Of a stretch of DNA of 64,000 bases, positions 53,401-64,000 are shown in pieces. The number at the start of each line of letters is the position of its first letter. Position 1 is the stretch's first letter. The notes beneath the pieces were generated by a model, which saw only the letters and a list, made by a program, of their open reading frames with translations, ran no database searches and was not told where the DNA came from. Source of the DNA: Crossaster papposus (taxonomy: Eukaryota; Echinodermata; Asteroidea; Velatida; Solasteridae). Location: NCBI GenBank assembly GCA_037893245.1, contig JBAIAA010000117.1, positions 496,001 through 560,000 on the forward strand. Direction: 5' to 3'. Both the position numbers and the translations under genes were made by a program.

Positions 53401-54875
53401 CAAACACTTTTCGGGGTTTTTTCACCGTCAGAACACCAAATGGACTTCCAACACTCCCAAACGGTCTATAGGCCTCAATGAGCCTAACAAACACTTTTCG
53501 TTTTTTTTCACCGTCAGAACACAAAATAGACTTCCAACGCTCCCAAATGGTCTATAGAGCTCATTTAGCCTAACAAATCCTTTTCGGTTTTTTTCACCAT
53601 CAGAACACGAAATGGACTTCCAATACTCCCAAATGGTCTATAGAGCTCATTGAGCCTAACAAACACTTTTCGGGTTTTTTCACCATCAGAACACGAAATG
53701 GACTTCCAATACTCCCAAATGGTCGATAGCGCTCAATAAGCGTAACAAACACTTTTCGGTTTTTCTCACCGTCAAAACACCAAATGGACTTTCAACACTC
53801 CCAAATGGTCTATAGCGATCAATAAGCCTAACAAACAGTTTTCGGTTTTTTTCACGGTCAAAACACGAAATGGACTTCCAATACTCCCAAATGTTGTATA
53901 GTGCTCAATGAGCCTAACAAACACTTTTCGGGTTTTTTCACCGTCAGAACACAAAATAGACTTCCAACGCTCCCAAATGGTCTATAGAGCTCATTTAGCC
54001 TAACAAACACTTTTCGGGTTTTTTCACCGCCAGAACACCAAATGGACATCCAACGCTCCCAAATGTTGTATAGTGCTCAATGAGCCTAACAAACACTTTT
54101 CGGTTTTTTTCACCGTCAGAACACAAAATAGACTTCCAACGCTCCCAAATGGTCTATAGAGCTCATTTAGCCTAACAAACACTTTTCCGGTTTTGTTCAC
54201 CATCAGAACACGAAATGGACTTCCAACGCTCCCAAATGGTCTATAGCGCTCAATGAGCCTAACAAACACTTTTCGGTTTTTTTCACCATCAGCTATAACC
54301 CTCAATGAGCCTAACAAACACTTTTCGGGTTTTTTCACCGTCAGAACACAAAATAGACTTCCAACTCTCCCAAATGGTCTATAGAGCTCATTTAGCCTAA
54401 CAAACACTTCTCGGGTTTTGTTCACCATCAGAACACGAAATGGACTTCCAACGCTCCCAAATGGTCTATAGCGCTCAATGAGCCTAACAAACACTTTTCG
54501 GGTTTTTTCACCGTCAGAACACAAATTAGACTTCCAACGCTCCCAAATGGTCTATAGCGCTCATTTAGCCTAACAAACACTTTTCGGGTTTTTTTCACCA
54601 TCAGAACACGAAATGGACTTCCAATACTCCCAAATGGTCTATAGAGCTCAATGAGCCTAACAAACACTTTTCGGGTTTTTTCACCATCAGAACACGAAAT
54701 GGACTTCCAATACTCCCAAATGGTCGATAGCGCTCAATAAGCGTAACAAACACTTTTCGGTTTTTCTCACCGTCAAAACACCAAATGGACTTTCAACACT
54801 CCCAAATGGTCTATAGCGCTCAATAAGCCTAACAAACACTTTTCGGGTTTTTTCACAGTCAGAACACAAATTAGA
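53400..54875. repeat. Mixed monomers between the 3.2-kb copies
   Basis: Satellite only. It holds an F-D' group near 53697-53870 that runs into a C monomer, one short monomer of the 'aaccctc' subtype at 54290, and from about 54600 a stretch matching 52650-53000 (offset 1950). Confidence 0.78.
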
Positions 54876-57800
54876 CTTCCAACGCTCCCAAATGGTCTAT
54901 AGAGCTCATTTAGCCTAACAAAAACTTTTCGGGTTTTGTTCACCATCAGAACACGAAATGGACTTCCAACGCTCCCAAATGGTCTAAAGCGCTCAATGAG
55001 CCTAACAAACACTTTTCGGTTTTTCTCACCGTCAGAACACCAAATGGACATCCAACGCTCCCAAATGTTCTATAGTGCTCAATGAGCCTAACAAACACTT
55101 TTCGGGTTTTTTCACCGTCAGAACACAAAATAGACTTCCAACTCTCCCAAATGGTCTATAGAGCTCATTTAGCCTAACAAACACTTCTCGGGTTTTGTTC
55201 ACCATCAGAACACGAAATGGACTTCCAACGCTCCCAAATGGTCTATAGCGCTCAATGAGCCTAACAAACACTTTTCGGGTTTTTTCACCGTCAGAACACA
55301 AATTAGACTTCCAACGCTCCCAAATGGTCTATAGCGCTCATTTAGCCTAACATACACTTTTCGGGTTTTTTTCACCGTCAGAACACCAAATGGACTTCCA
55401 ACACTCCCAAACGGTCTATAGGCCTCAATGAGCCTAACAAACACTTTTCGGTTTTTTTCACCGTCAGAACACAAAATAGACTTCCAACGCTCCCAAATGG
55501 TCTATAGAGCTCATTTAGCCTAACAAATCCTTTTCGGTTTTTTTCACCATCAGAACACGAAATGGACTTCCAATACTCCCAAATGGTCGATAGCGCTCAA
55601 TAAGCGTAACAAACACTTTTCGGTTTTTCTCACCGTCAAAACACCAAATGGACTTTCAACACTCCTAAATGGTCTATAGCGATCAATAAGCCTAACAAAC
55701 ACTTTTCGGTTTTTTTCACGGTCAAAACACGAAATGGACTTCCAATACTCCCACATGGTCTATAGACCTCAATGAGCCTAACAAACACTTTTCGGGTTTT
55801 TTCACCGTCAGAACACAAAATAGACTTCCAACTCTCCCAAATGGTCTATAGAGCTCATTTAGCCTAACAAACACTTCTCGGGTTTTGTTCACCATCAGAA
55901 CACGAAATGGACTTCCAACGCTCCCAAATGGTCTATAGCGCTCAATGAGCCTAACAAACACTTTTCGGGTTTTTTCACCGTCAGAACACAAATTAGACTT
56001 CCAACGCTCCCAAATGGTCTATAGCGCTCATTTAGCCTAACAAACACTTTTCGGGGTTTTTTCACCGTCAGAACACCAAATGGACTTCCAACACTCCCAA
56101 ACGGTCTATAGGCCTCAATGAGCCTAACAAACACTTTTCGGTTTTTTTCACCGTCAGAACACAAAATAGACTTCCAACGCTCCCAAATGGTCTATAGAGC
56201 TCATTTAGCCTAACAAATCCTTTTCGGTTTTTTTCACCATCAGAACACGAAATGGACTTCCAATACTCCCAAATGGTCTATAGAGCTCATTGAGCCTAAC
56301 AAACACTTTTCGGGTTTTTTCACCATCAGAACACGAAATGGACTTCCAATACTCCCAAATGGTCGATAGCGCTCAATAAGCGTAACTAACAATTTTCGGT
56401 TTTTCTCACCGTCAAAACACCAAATGGACTTTCAACACTCCCAAATGGTCTATAGCGATCAATAAGCCTAACAAACACTTTTCGGTTTTTTTCACGGTCA
56501 AAACACGAAATGGACTTCCAATACTCCCAAATGTTGTATAGTGCTCAATGAGCCTAACAAACACTTTTCGGTTTTTTTCACCGTCAGAACACAAAATAGA
56601 CTTCCAACGCTCCCAAATGGTCTATAGAGCTCATTTAGCCTAACAAACACTTTTCGGGTTTTTTCACCGCCAGAACACGAAATGGACTTCCAACGCTCCC
56701 AAATGGTCTATAGCGCTCAATGAGCCTAACAAACACTTTTCGGTTTTTTTCACCATCAGCTATAACCCTCAATGAGCCTAACAAACACTTTTCGGTTTTT
56801 TTCACCGTCAGAACACAAAATAGACTTCCAACGCTCCCAAATGGTCTATAGAGCTCATTTAGCCTAACAAACACTTTTCGGGTTTTTTTCACCATCAGAA
56901 CACGAAATGGACTTCCAACGCTCCCAAATGGTCTATAGCGCTCAATGAGCCTAACAAACACTTTTCGGTTTTTCTCACCGTCAAAACACGAAATGGACTT
57001 TCAACACTCCCAAATGGTCTATAGCGCTCAATAAGCCTAACAAACACTTTTCGGGTTTTTCCACCTTCAGAACACAAAATAGACTTCCAACGCTCCCAAA
57101 TGGTCTATAGCGCTCATTTAGCCTAACAAACACTTTTCGGTTTTTTTCACCATCAGCTATAGGCTTCAATGAGCCTAACAAACACTTTTCGGTTTTTTTC
57201 ACCGCCAGAACACCAAATGGACATCCAACGCTCCCAAATGGTCTATAGAGCTCATTTAGCCTAACAAATCCTTTTCGGTTTTTTTCACCATCAGAACACG
57301 AAATGGACTTCCAATACTCCCAAATGGTCTATAGAGCTCAATGAGCCTAACAAACACTTTTCGGGTTTTTTCACCATCAGAACACGAAATGGACTTCCAA
57401 TACTCCCAAATGGTCGATAGCGCTCAATAAGCGTAACAAACACTTTTCGGTTTTTCTCACCGTCAAAACACCAAATGGACTTTCAACACTCCCAAATGGT
57501 CTATAGCGCTCAATAAGCCTAACAAACACTTTTCGGGTTTTTTCACAGTCAGAACACAAATTAGACTTCCAACGCTCCCAAATGGTCTATAGAGCTCATT
57601 TAGCCTAACAAAAACTTTTCGGGTTTTGTTCACCATCAGAACACGAAATGGACTTCCAACGCTCCCAAATGGTCTATAGCGCTCAATGAGCCTAACAAAC
57701 ACTTTTCGGTTTTTCTCACCGTCAGAACACCAAATAGACATCCAACGCTCCCAAATGTTCTATAGTGCTCAATGAGCCTAACAAACACTTTTCGGGTTTT

Positions 57801-58045
57801 TTCACCGTCAGAACACAAAATAGACTTCCAACTCTCCCAAATGGTCTACAGAGCTCATTTAGCCTAACAAACACTTCTCGGGTTTTGTTCACCATCAGAA
57901 CACGAAATGGACTTCCAACGCTCCCAAATGGTCTATAGCGCTCAATGAGCCTAACAAACACTTTTCGGGTTTTTTCACCGTCAGAACACAAATTAGACTT
58001 CCAACGCTCCCAAATGGTCTATAGCGCTCATTTAGCCTAACATAC
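54875..58045. repeat. ~3.2-kb block, copy 2 of a separated pair
   Basis: Second copy of the block at 50147-53400. It lacks one 'caatactccc ... gagctcattg' monomer ahead of the F unit near 55549. It also carries private changes such as 'aactaacaattttcgg' near 56386. Confidence 0.83.
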
Positions 58046-59500
58046 ACTTTTCGGGTTTTTTTCACCGTCAGAACACCAAATGGACTTCCAACACTCCCAA
58101 ACGGTCTATAGGCCTCAATGAGCCTAACAAACACTTTTCGGTTTGTTTCACCGTCAGAACACAAAATAGACTTCCAACGCTCCCAAATGGTCTATAGAGC
58201 TCATTTAGCCTAACAAATTCTTTTCGGTTTTTTTCACCATCAGAACACGAAATGGACTTCCAATACTCCCAAATGGTCTATAGAGCTCATTGAGCCTAAC
58301 AAACACTTTTCGGTTTTTTTCACCATCAGAACACGAAATGGACTTCCAATACTCCCAAATGGTCGATAGCGCTCAATAAGCGTAACAAACACTTTTCGGT
58401 TTTTCTCACCGTCAAAACACCAAATGGACTTTCAACACTCCTAAATGGTCTATAGCGATCAATAAGCCTAACAAACACTTTTCGGTTTTTTTCACGGTCA
58501 AAACACGAAATGGACTTCCAATACTCCCACATGGTCTATAGACCTCAATGAGCCTAACAAACACTTTTCGGTTTTTTTCACCGTCAGAACACAAAATAGA
58601 CTTCCAACTCTCCCAAATGGTCTATAGAGCTCATTTAGCCTAACAAACACTTCTCGGGTTTTGTTCACCATCAGAACACGAAATGGACTTCCAACGCTCC
58701 CAAATGGTCTATAGCGCTCAATGAGCCTAACAAACACTTTTCGGGTTTTTTCACCGTCAGAACACAAATTAGACTTCCAACGCTCCCAAATGGTCTATAG
58801 CGCTCATTTAGCCTAACAAACACTTTTCGGGGTTTTTTCACCGTCAGAACACCAAATGGACTTCCAACTCTCCCAAACGGTCTATAGGCCTCAATGAGCC
58901 TAACAAACACTTTTCGTTTTTTTTCACCGTCAGAACACAAAATAGACTTCCAACGCTCCCAAATGGTCTATAGAGCTCATTTAGCCTAACAAATCCTTTT
59001 CGTTTTTTTTCACCATCAGAACACGAAATGGACTTCCAATACTCCCAAATGGTCTATAGAGCTCATTGAGCCTAACAAACACTTTTCGGGTTTTTTCACC
59101 ATCAGAACACGAAATGGACTTCCAATACTCCCAAATGGTCGATAGCGCTCAATAAGCGTAACAAACACTTTTCGGTTTTTCTCACCGTCAAAACACCAAA
59201 TGGACTTTCAACACTCCCAAATGGTCTATAGCGATCAATAAGCCTAACAAACACTTTTCGGGTTTTTTCACCGCCAGAACACCAAATGGACATCCAACGC
59301 TCCCAAATGTTGTATAGTGCTCAATGAGCCTAACAAACACTTTTCGGTTTTTTTCACCGTCAGAACACAAAATAGACTTCCAACGCTCCCAAATGGTCTA
59401 TAGAGCTCATTTAGCCTAACAAACACTTTTCCGGTTTTGTTCACCATCAGAACACGAAATGGACTTCCAACGCTCCCAAATGGTCTATAGCGCCCAATGA
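58045..59500. repeat. Mixed monomers, related to 55.3-56.5 kb
   Basis: Satellite only. Most of 58050-58950 matches 55360-56170 at offsets of 2690, then 2776, the step being one monomer. An F-D' pair near 59103-59270 runs into a C monomer without H or G, another cut form of the cassette. Confidence 0.78.
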
Positions 59501-62500
59501 GCCTAACAAACACTTTTCGGTTTTTTTCACCATCAGCTATAACCCTCAATGAGCCTAACAAACACTTTTCGGTTTTTTTCACCGTCAGAACACAAAATAG
59601 ACTTCCAACGCTCCCAAATGGTCTATAGAGCTCATTTAGCCTAACAAACACTTTTCGGGGTTTTTTCACCATCAGAACACGAAATGGACTTCCAACGCTC
59701 CCAAATGGTCTATAGCGCTCAATGAGCCTAACAAACACTTTTCGGTTTTTCTCACCGTCAAAACACGAAATGGACTTTCAACACTCCCAAATGGTCTATA
59801 GCGCTCATTTAGCCTAACAAACACTTTTCGGGTTTTTTCACCATCAGCTATAGGCTTCAATGAGCCTAACAAACACTTTTCGGTTTTTTTCACCGCCAGA
59901 ACACCAAATGGACATCCAACGCTCCCAAATGTTGTATAGTGCTCAATGAGCCTAACAAACACTTTTCGGGTTTTTTCAACGTCAGAACACAAAATAGACT
60001 TCCAACGCTCCCAAATGGTCTATAGAGCTCATTTAGCCTAACAAACACTTTTCGGTTTTTTTCACCGCCAGAACACCAAATGGACATCCAACGCTCCCAA
60101 ATGTTGTATAGTGCTCAATGAGCCTAACAAACACTTTTCGGGTTTTTTCACCATCAGCTATAGGCCTCAATGAGCCTAACAAACACTTTTCGGTTTTTTT
60201 CACCGTCAGAACACAAAATAGACTTCCAACGCTCCTAAATGGTATATAGAGCTCATTTAGCCTAACAAACACTTTTCGGGTTTTGTTCACCATCAGAACA
60301 CGAAATGGACTTCCAACGCTCCCAAATGGTCTATAGCGCTCAATGAGCCTAACAAACACTTTTCGGTTTTTTTCACCGTCAGAACACCAAATGGACATCC
60401 AACGCTCCCAAATGGTCTATAGAGCTCATTTAGCCTAACAAAAACTTTTCGGGTTTTGTTCACCATCAGAACACGAAATGGACTTCCAACGCTCCCAAAT
60501 GGTCTATAGCGCTCAATGAGCCTAACAAACACTTTTTCGGGTTTTTTCACCGTCAGAACACAAATTAGACTTCCAACGCTCCCAAATGGTCTATAGCGCT
60601 CATTTAGCCTAACAAACACTTTTCGGGGTTTTTTCACCGTCAGAACTTCAAATGGACTTCCAACACTCCCAAACGGTCTATAGGCCTCAATGAGCCTAAC
60701 AAACACTTTTCGGTTTTTTTCACCGTCAGAACACAAAATAGACTTCCAACGCTCCCAAATGGTCTATAGAGCTCATTTAGCCTAACAAACACTTTTCGGG
60801 TTTTGTTCACCATCAGAACACGAAATGGACTTCCAACGCTCCCAAATGGTCTATAGCGCTCAATGAGCCTAACAAACACTTTTCGGTTTTTTTCACCGTC
60901 AAAACACGAAATGGACTTTCAACACTCCCAAATGGTCTATAGCGCTCAATAAGCCTAACAAACACTTTTCGGGTTTTTCCACCGTCAGAACACAAAATAG
61001 ACTTCCAACGCTCCCAAATGGTCTATAGGCCTCAATGAGCCTAACAAACACTTTTCGGGTTTTCTTCACCGTCGAACACAAAATAGACTTCCAACGCTCC
61101 CAAATGGTCTATAGCGCTTATTTAGCCTAACAAACACTTTTCGGGTTTTTTCACCATCAGCTATAGGCTTCAATGAGCCTAACAAACACTTTTCGGTTTT
61201 TTTCACCGCCAGAACACCAAATGGACATCCAACGCTCCCAAATGTTGTATAGTGCTCAATGAGCCTAACAAACACTTTTCGGTTTTTTTCACCGTCAGAA
61301 CACAAAATAGACTTCCAACGCTCCCAAATGGTCTATAGAGCTCATTTAGCCTAACAAACACTTTTTGGTTTTTGTTCACCATCAGAACACGAAATGGACT
61401 TCCAATACTCCCAAATGGTCGATAGCGCTCAATAAGCGTAACAAACACTTTTCGGTTTTTCTCACCGTCAGAACACCAAATGGACATCCAACGCTCCCAA
61501 ATGTTCTATAGTGCTCAATGAGCCTAACAAACACTTTTCGGGTTTTGTTCACCATCAGCTATAGGCCTCAATGAGCCTAACACACACTTTTCGGGTTTTT
61601 TCACCGTCAGAACACAAAATTGACTTCCAACACTCCCAAATGGTCTATAGGCCTCAATGAGCCTAACAAACACTTTTCGGGTTTTTTCTCACCGTCAGAA
61701 CACAAAATAGAATTCCAACGCTCCCAAATGGTCTATAAGCGCTCATTTAGCCTAACAAACACTTTTCGGTTTTTCTCACCGTCAAAACACCAAATGGACT
61801 TTCAACACTCCCAAATGGTCTATGGCGCTCAATAAGCCTAACAAACACTTTTCGGGTTTTTTCACAGTCAGAACACAAATTAGACTTCCAACGCTCCCAA
61901 ATGGTCTATAGAGCTCATTTAGCCTAACAAAAACTGTTCGGGTTTTGTTCACCATCAGAACACGAAATGGACTTCCAACGCTCCCAAATGGTCTATAGCG
62001 CTCAATGAGCCTAACAAACACTTCTCGGGTTTTGTTCACCATCAGAACACGAAATGGACTTCCAACGCTCCCAAATGGTCTATAGCGCTCAATGAGCCTA
62101 ACAAACACTTTTCGGGTTTTTTCACCGTCAGAACACAAATTAGACTTCCAACGCTCCCAAATGGTCTATAGCGCTCATTTAGCCTAACAAACACTTTTCG
62201 GGTTTTTTTCACCGTCAGAACACCAAATGGACTTCCAACACTCCCAAACGGTCTATAGGCCTCAACGAGCCTAACAAACACTTTTCGGTTTTTTTCACCA
62301 TCAGCTATAACCCTCAATGAGCCTAACAAACACTTTTCGGTTTTTTTCACCGTCAGAACACAAAATAGACTTCCAACGCTCCCAAATGGTCTATAGAGCT
62401 CATTTAGCCTAACAAACACTTTTCGGGGTTTTTTCACCATCAGAACACGAAATGGACTTCCAACGCTCCCAAATGGTCTATAGCGCTCAATGAGCCTAAC

Positions 62501-64000
62501 AAACACTTTTCGGTTTTTCTCACCGTCAAAACACGAAATGGACTTTCAACACTCCCAAATGGTCTATAGCGCTCATTTAGCCTAACAAACACTTTTCGGG
62601 TTTTTTCACCATCAGCTATAGGCTTCAATGAGCCTAACAAACACTTTTCGGTTTTTTTCACCGCCAGAACACCAAATGGACATCCAACGCTCCCAAATGT
62701 TGTATAGTGCTCAATGAGCCTAACAAACACTTTTCGGGTTTTTTCAACGTCAGAACACAAAATAGACTTCCAACGCTCCCAAATGGTCTATAGAGCTCAT
62801 TTAGCCTAACAAACACTTTTCGGTTTTTTTCACCGCCAGAACACCAAATGGACATCCAACGCTCCCAAATGTTGTATAGTGCTCAATGAGCCTAACAAAC
62901 ACTTTTCGGGTTTTTTCACCATCAGCTATAGGCCTCAATGAGCCTAACAAACACTTTTCGGTTTTTTTCACCGTCAGAACACAAAATAGACTTCCAACGC
63001 TCCTAAATGGTATATAGAGCTCATTTAGCCTAACAAACACTTTTCGGGTTTTGTTCACCATCAGAACACGAAATGGACTTCCAACGCTCCCAAATGGTCT
63101 ATAGCGCTCAATGAGCCTAACAAACACTTTTCGGTTTTTTTCACCGTCAGAACACCAAATGGACATCCAACGCTCCCAAATGGTCTATAGAGCTCATTTA
63201 GCCTAACAAAAACTTTTCGGGTTTTGTTCACCATCAGAACACGAAATGGACTTCCAACGCTCCCAAATGGTCTATAGCGCTCAATGAGCCTAACAAACAC
63301 TTTTTCGGGTTTTTTCACCGTCAGAACACAAATTAGACTTCCAACGCTCCCAAATGGTCTATAGCGCTCATTTAGCCTAACAAACACTTTTCGGGGTTTT
63401 TTCACCGTCAGAACTTCAAATGGACTTCCAACACTCCCAAACGGTCTATAGGCCTCAATGAGCCTAACAAACACTTTTCGGTTTTTTTCACCGTCAGAAC
63501 ACAAAATAGACTTCCAACGCTCCCAAATGGTCTATAGAGCTCATTTAGCCTAACAAACACTTTTCGGGTTTTGTTCACCATCAGAACACGAAATGGACTT
63601 CCAACGCTCCCAAATGGTCTATAGCGCTCAATGAGCCTAACAAACACTTTTCGGTTTTTTTCACCGTCAAAACACGAAATGGACTTTCAACACTCCCAAA
63701 TGGTCTATAGCGCTCAATAAGCCTAACAAACACTTTTCGGGTTTTTCCACCGTCAGAACACAAAATAGACTTCCAACGCTCCCAAATGGTCTATAGGCCT
63801 CAATGAGCCTAACAAACACTTTTCGGGTTTTCTTCACCGTCGAACACAAAATAGACTTCCAACGCTCCCAAATGGTCTATAGCGCTTATTTAGCCTAACA
63901 AACACTTTTCGGGTTTTTTCACCATCAGCTATAGGCTTCAATGAGCCTAACAAACACTTTTCGGTTTTTTTCACCGCCAGAACACCAAATGGACATCCAA
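59500..64000. repeat. 2,768-bp higher-order repeat, ~1.6 copies
   Basis: The first copy is about 59500-62268; the second starts at 62268 and runs off the window. Landmarks recur at exactly 2768: short monomers (59534 and 62302, 59845 and 62613, 60155 and 62923, 61158 and 63926), 'gtcagaacttcaaatgg' (60642 and 63410), 'agcgcttattt' (61114 and 63882) and 'ttttttcaacgtcag'. I saw no differences across the 1.7 kb present in both, so this is a recent event that probably continues to the right. Confidence 0.9.

Larger units (their letters stand above)
1..64000. repeat. Satellite DNA array, ~86-bp monomer
   Basis: The entire window is head-to-tail copies of one monomer of 86-87 bp. Each copy keeps the same landmarks in order: cagaacac, then gactt(c/t)c, ctcccaaatggt, ctatag, gcctaac, aaacactttt, cgg with a T-run, then cacc. 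All copies lie in the same orientation, and I saw no inversion. Both window edges cut through a monomer. I estimate about 700 full and 76 short (52 bp) copies from total length and from counting the short junction. One hand-counted monomer is 44% G+C. I saw no stretch of unique sequence, transposon or gene. Megabase-type satellites of this kind usually form eukaryotic centromeric, pericentromeric or subtelomeric heterochromatin; which of these applies is inference. The monomer matches no satellite family I recognise. Confidence 0.98.

Noticed and set aside
1-64000. CRISPR array
   Set aside because: The unit repeats over its full length with no variable spacers, there are no cas genes, and the array is far too long and too uniform.
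1-64000. CENP-B box
   Set aside because: I looked for the canonical NTTCGNNNNANNCGGGN pattern on both strands of the class consensus monomers. The TTCGG core is present in each monomer, but the A and the second CGGG are not at the right spacing.
1-64000. Telomeric or rDNA spacer repeat
   Set aside because: No TTAGGG-type or related short telomere motif is repeated, and no rRNA gene or promoter-like sequence appears anywhere in the window.

Overview
The whole window, edge to edge, is one tandem satellite DNA array. I found no gene, RNA gene, transposon or unique sequence. The basic unit is a monomer of about 86-87 bp, in a single orientation throughout. By my reading there are roughly 700 full-length monomers plus 76 copies of a shortened 52-bp form. 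One hand-counted monomer is about 44% G+C. Both ends of the window fall inside a monomer, so the array is longer than 64 kb. This organisation is typical of constitutive heterochromatin (centromeric, pericentromeric or subtelomeric) of a eukaryote. I do not recognise the monomer, so I cannot name the organism.

The monomers fall into recurring sequence classes, labelled here A, B, C, D, D', E, F, G, H and the short form S. They are told apart by linked differences in the 'acttcc' region, in the hexamer after 'tat', and in the T-rich tract. The classes follow each other in preferred orders, giving a 173-bp dimer rhythm in many places and a recognisable cassette F-D'-H-G-S seen at 12 places. Short monomers sit at quantised distances (52 bp plus a whole number of full monomers, most often 310-312, 397 or 483 bp).

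Above that level the array is built from nested, partly overlapping duplications, listed with approximate boundaries: about 1.74 kb x2 (6.9-10.4 kb), 1.66 kb x2 (9.65-13.0 kb), 2.14 kb x3 (11.9-18.3 kb), 0.40 kb x2 (17.9-18.7 kb), 1.13 kb x2 (19.0-21.3 kb), 2.30 kb x2 (23.9-28.5 kb), 0.80 kb x2 (29.8-31.5 kb), 0.60 kb x2 (37.8-39.0 kb), 1.30 kb x2 (39.8-42.4 kb), 0.87 kb x2 (45.0-46.6 kb), a 3.2 kb pair (50.1 and 54.9 kb), and 2.77 kb, nearly two copies, at the right end (59.5-64.0 kb). A block of about 3 kb also recurs three times without being adjacent (27.8, 34.9 and 47.0 kb).

Open frames exist on the minus strand because the monomer has few stops there and the 87-bp form is a multiple of three. 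They are best read as a by-product of the repeat. No genes work together here; the interest lies in the array's architecture and in the record of unequal exchange it keeps.
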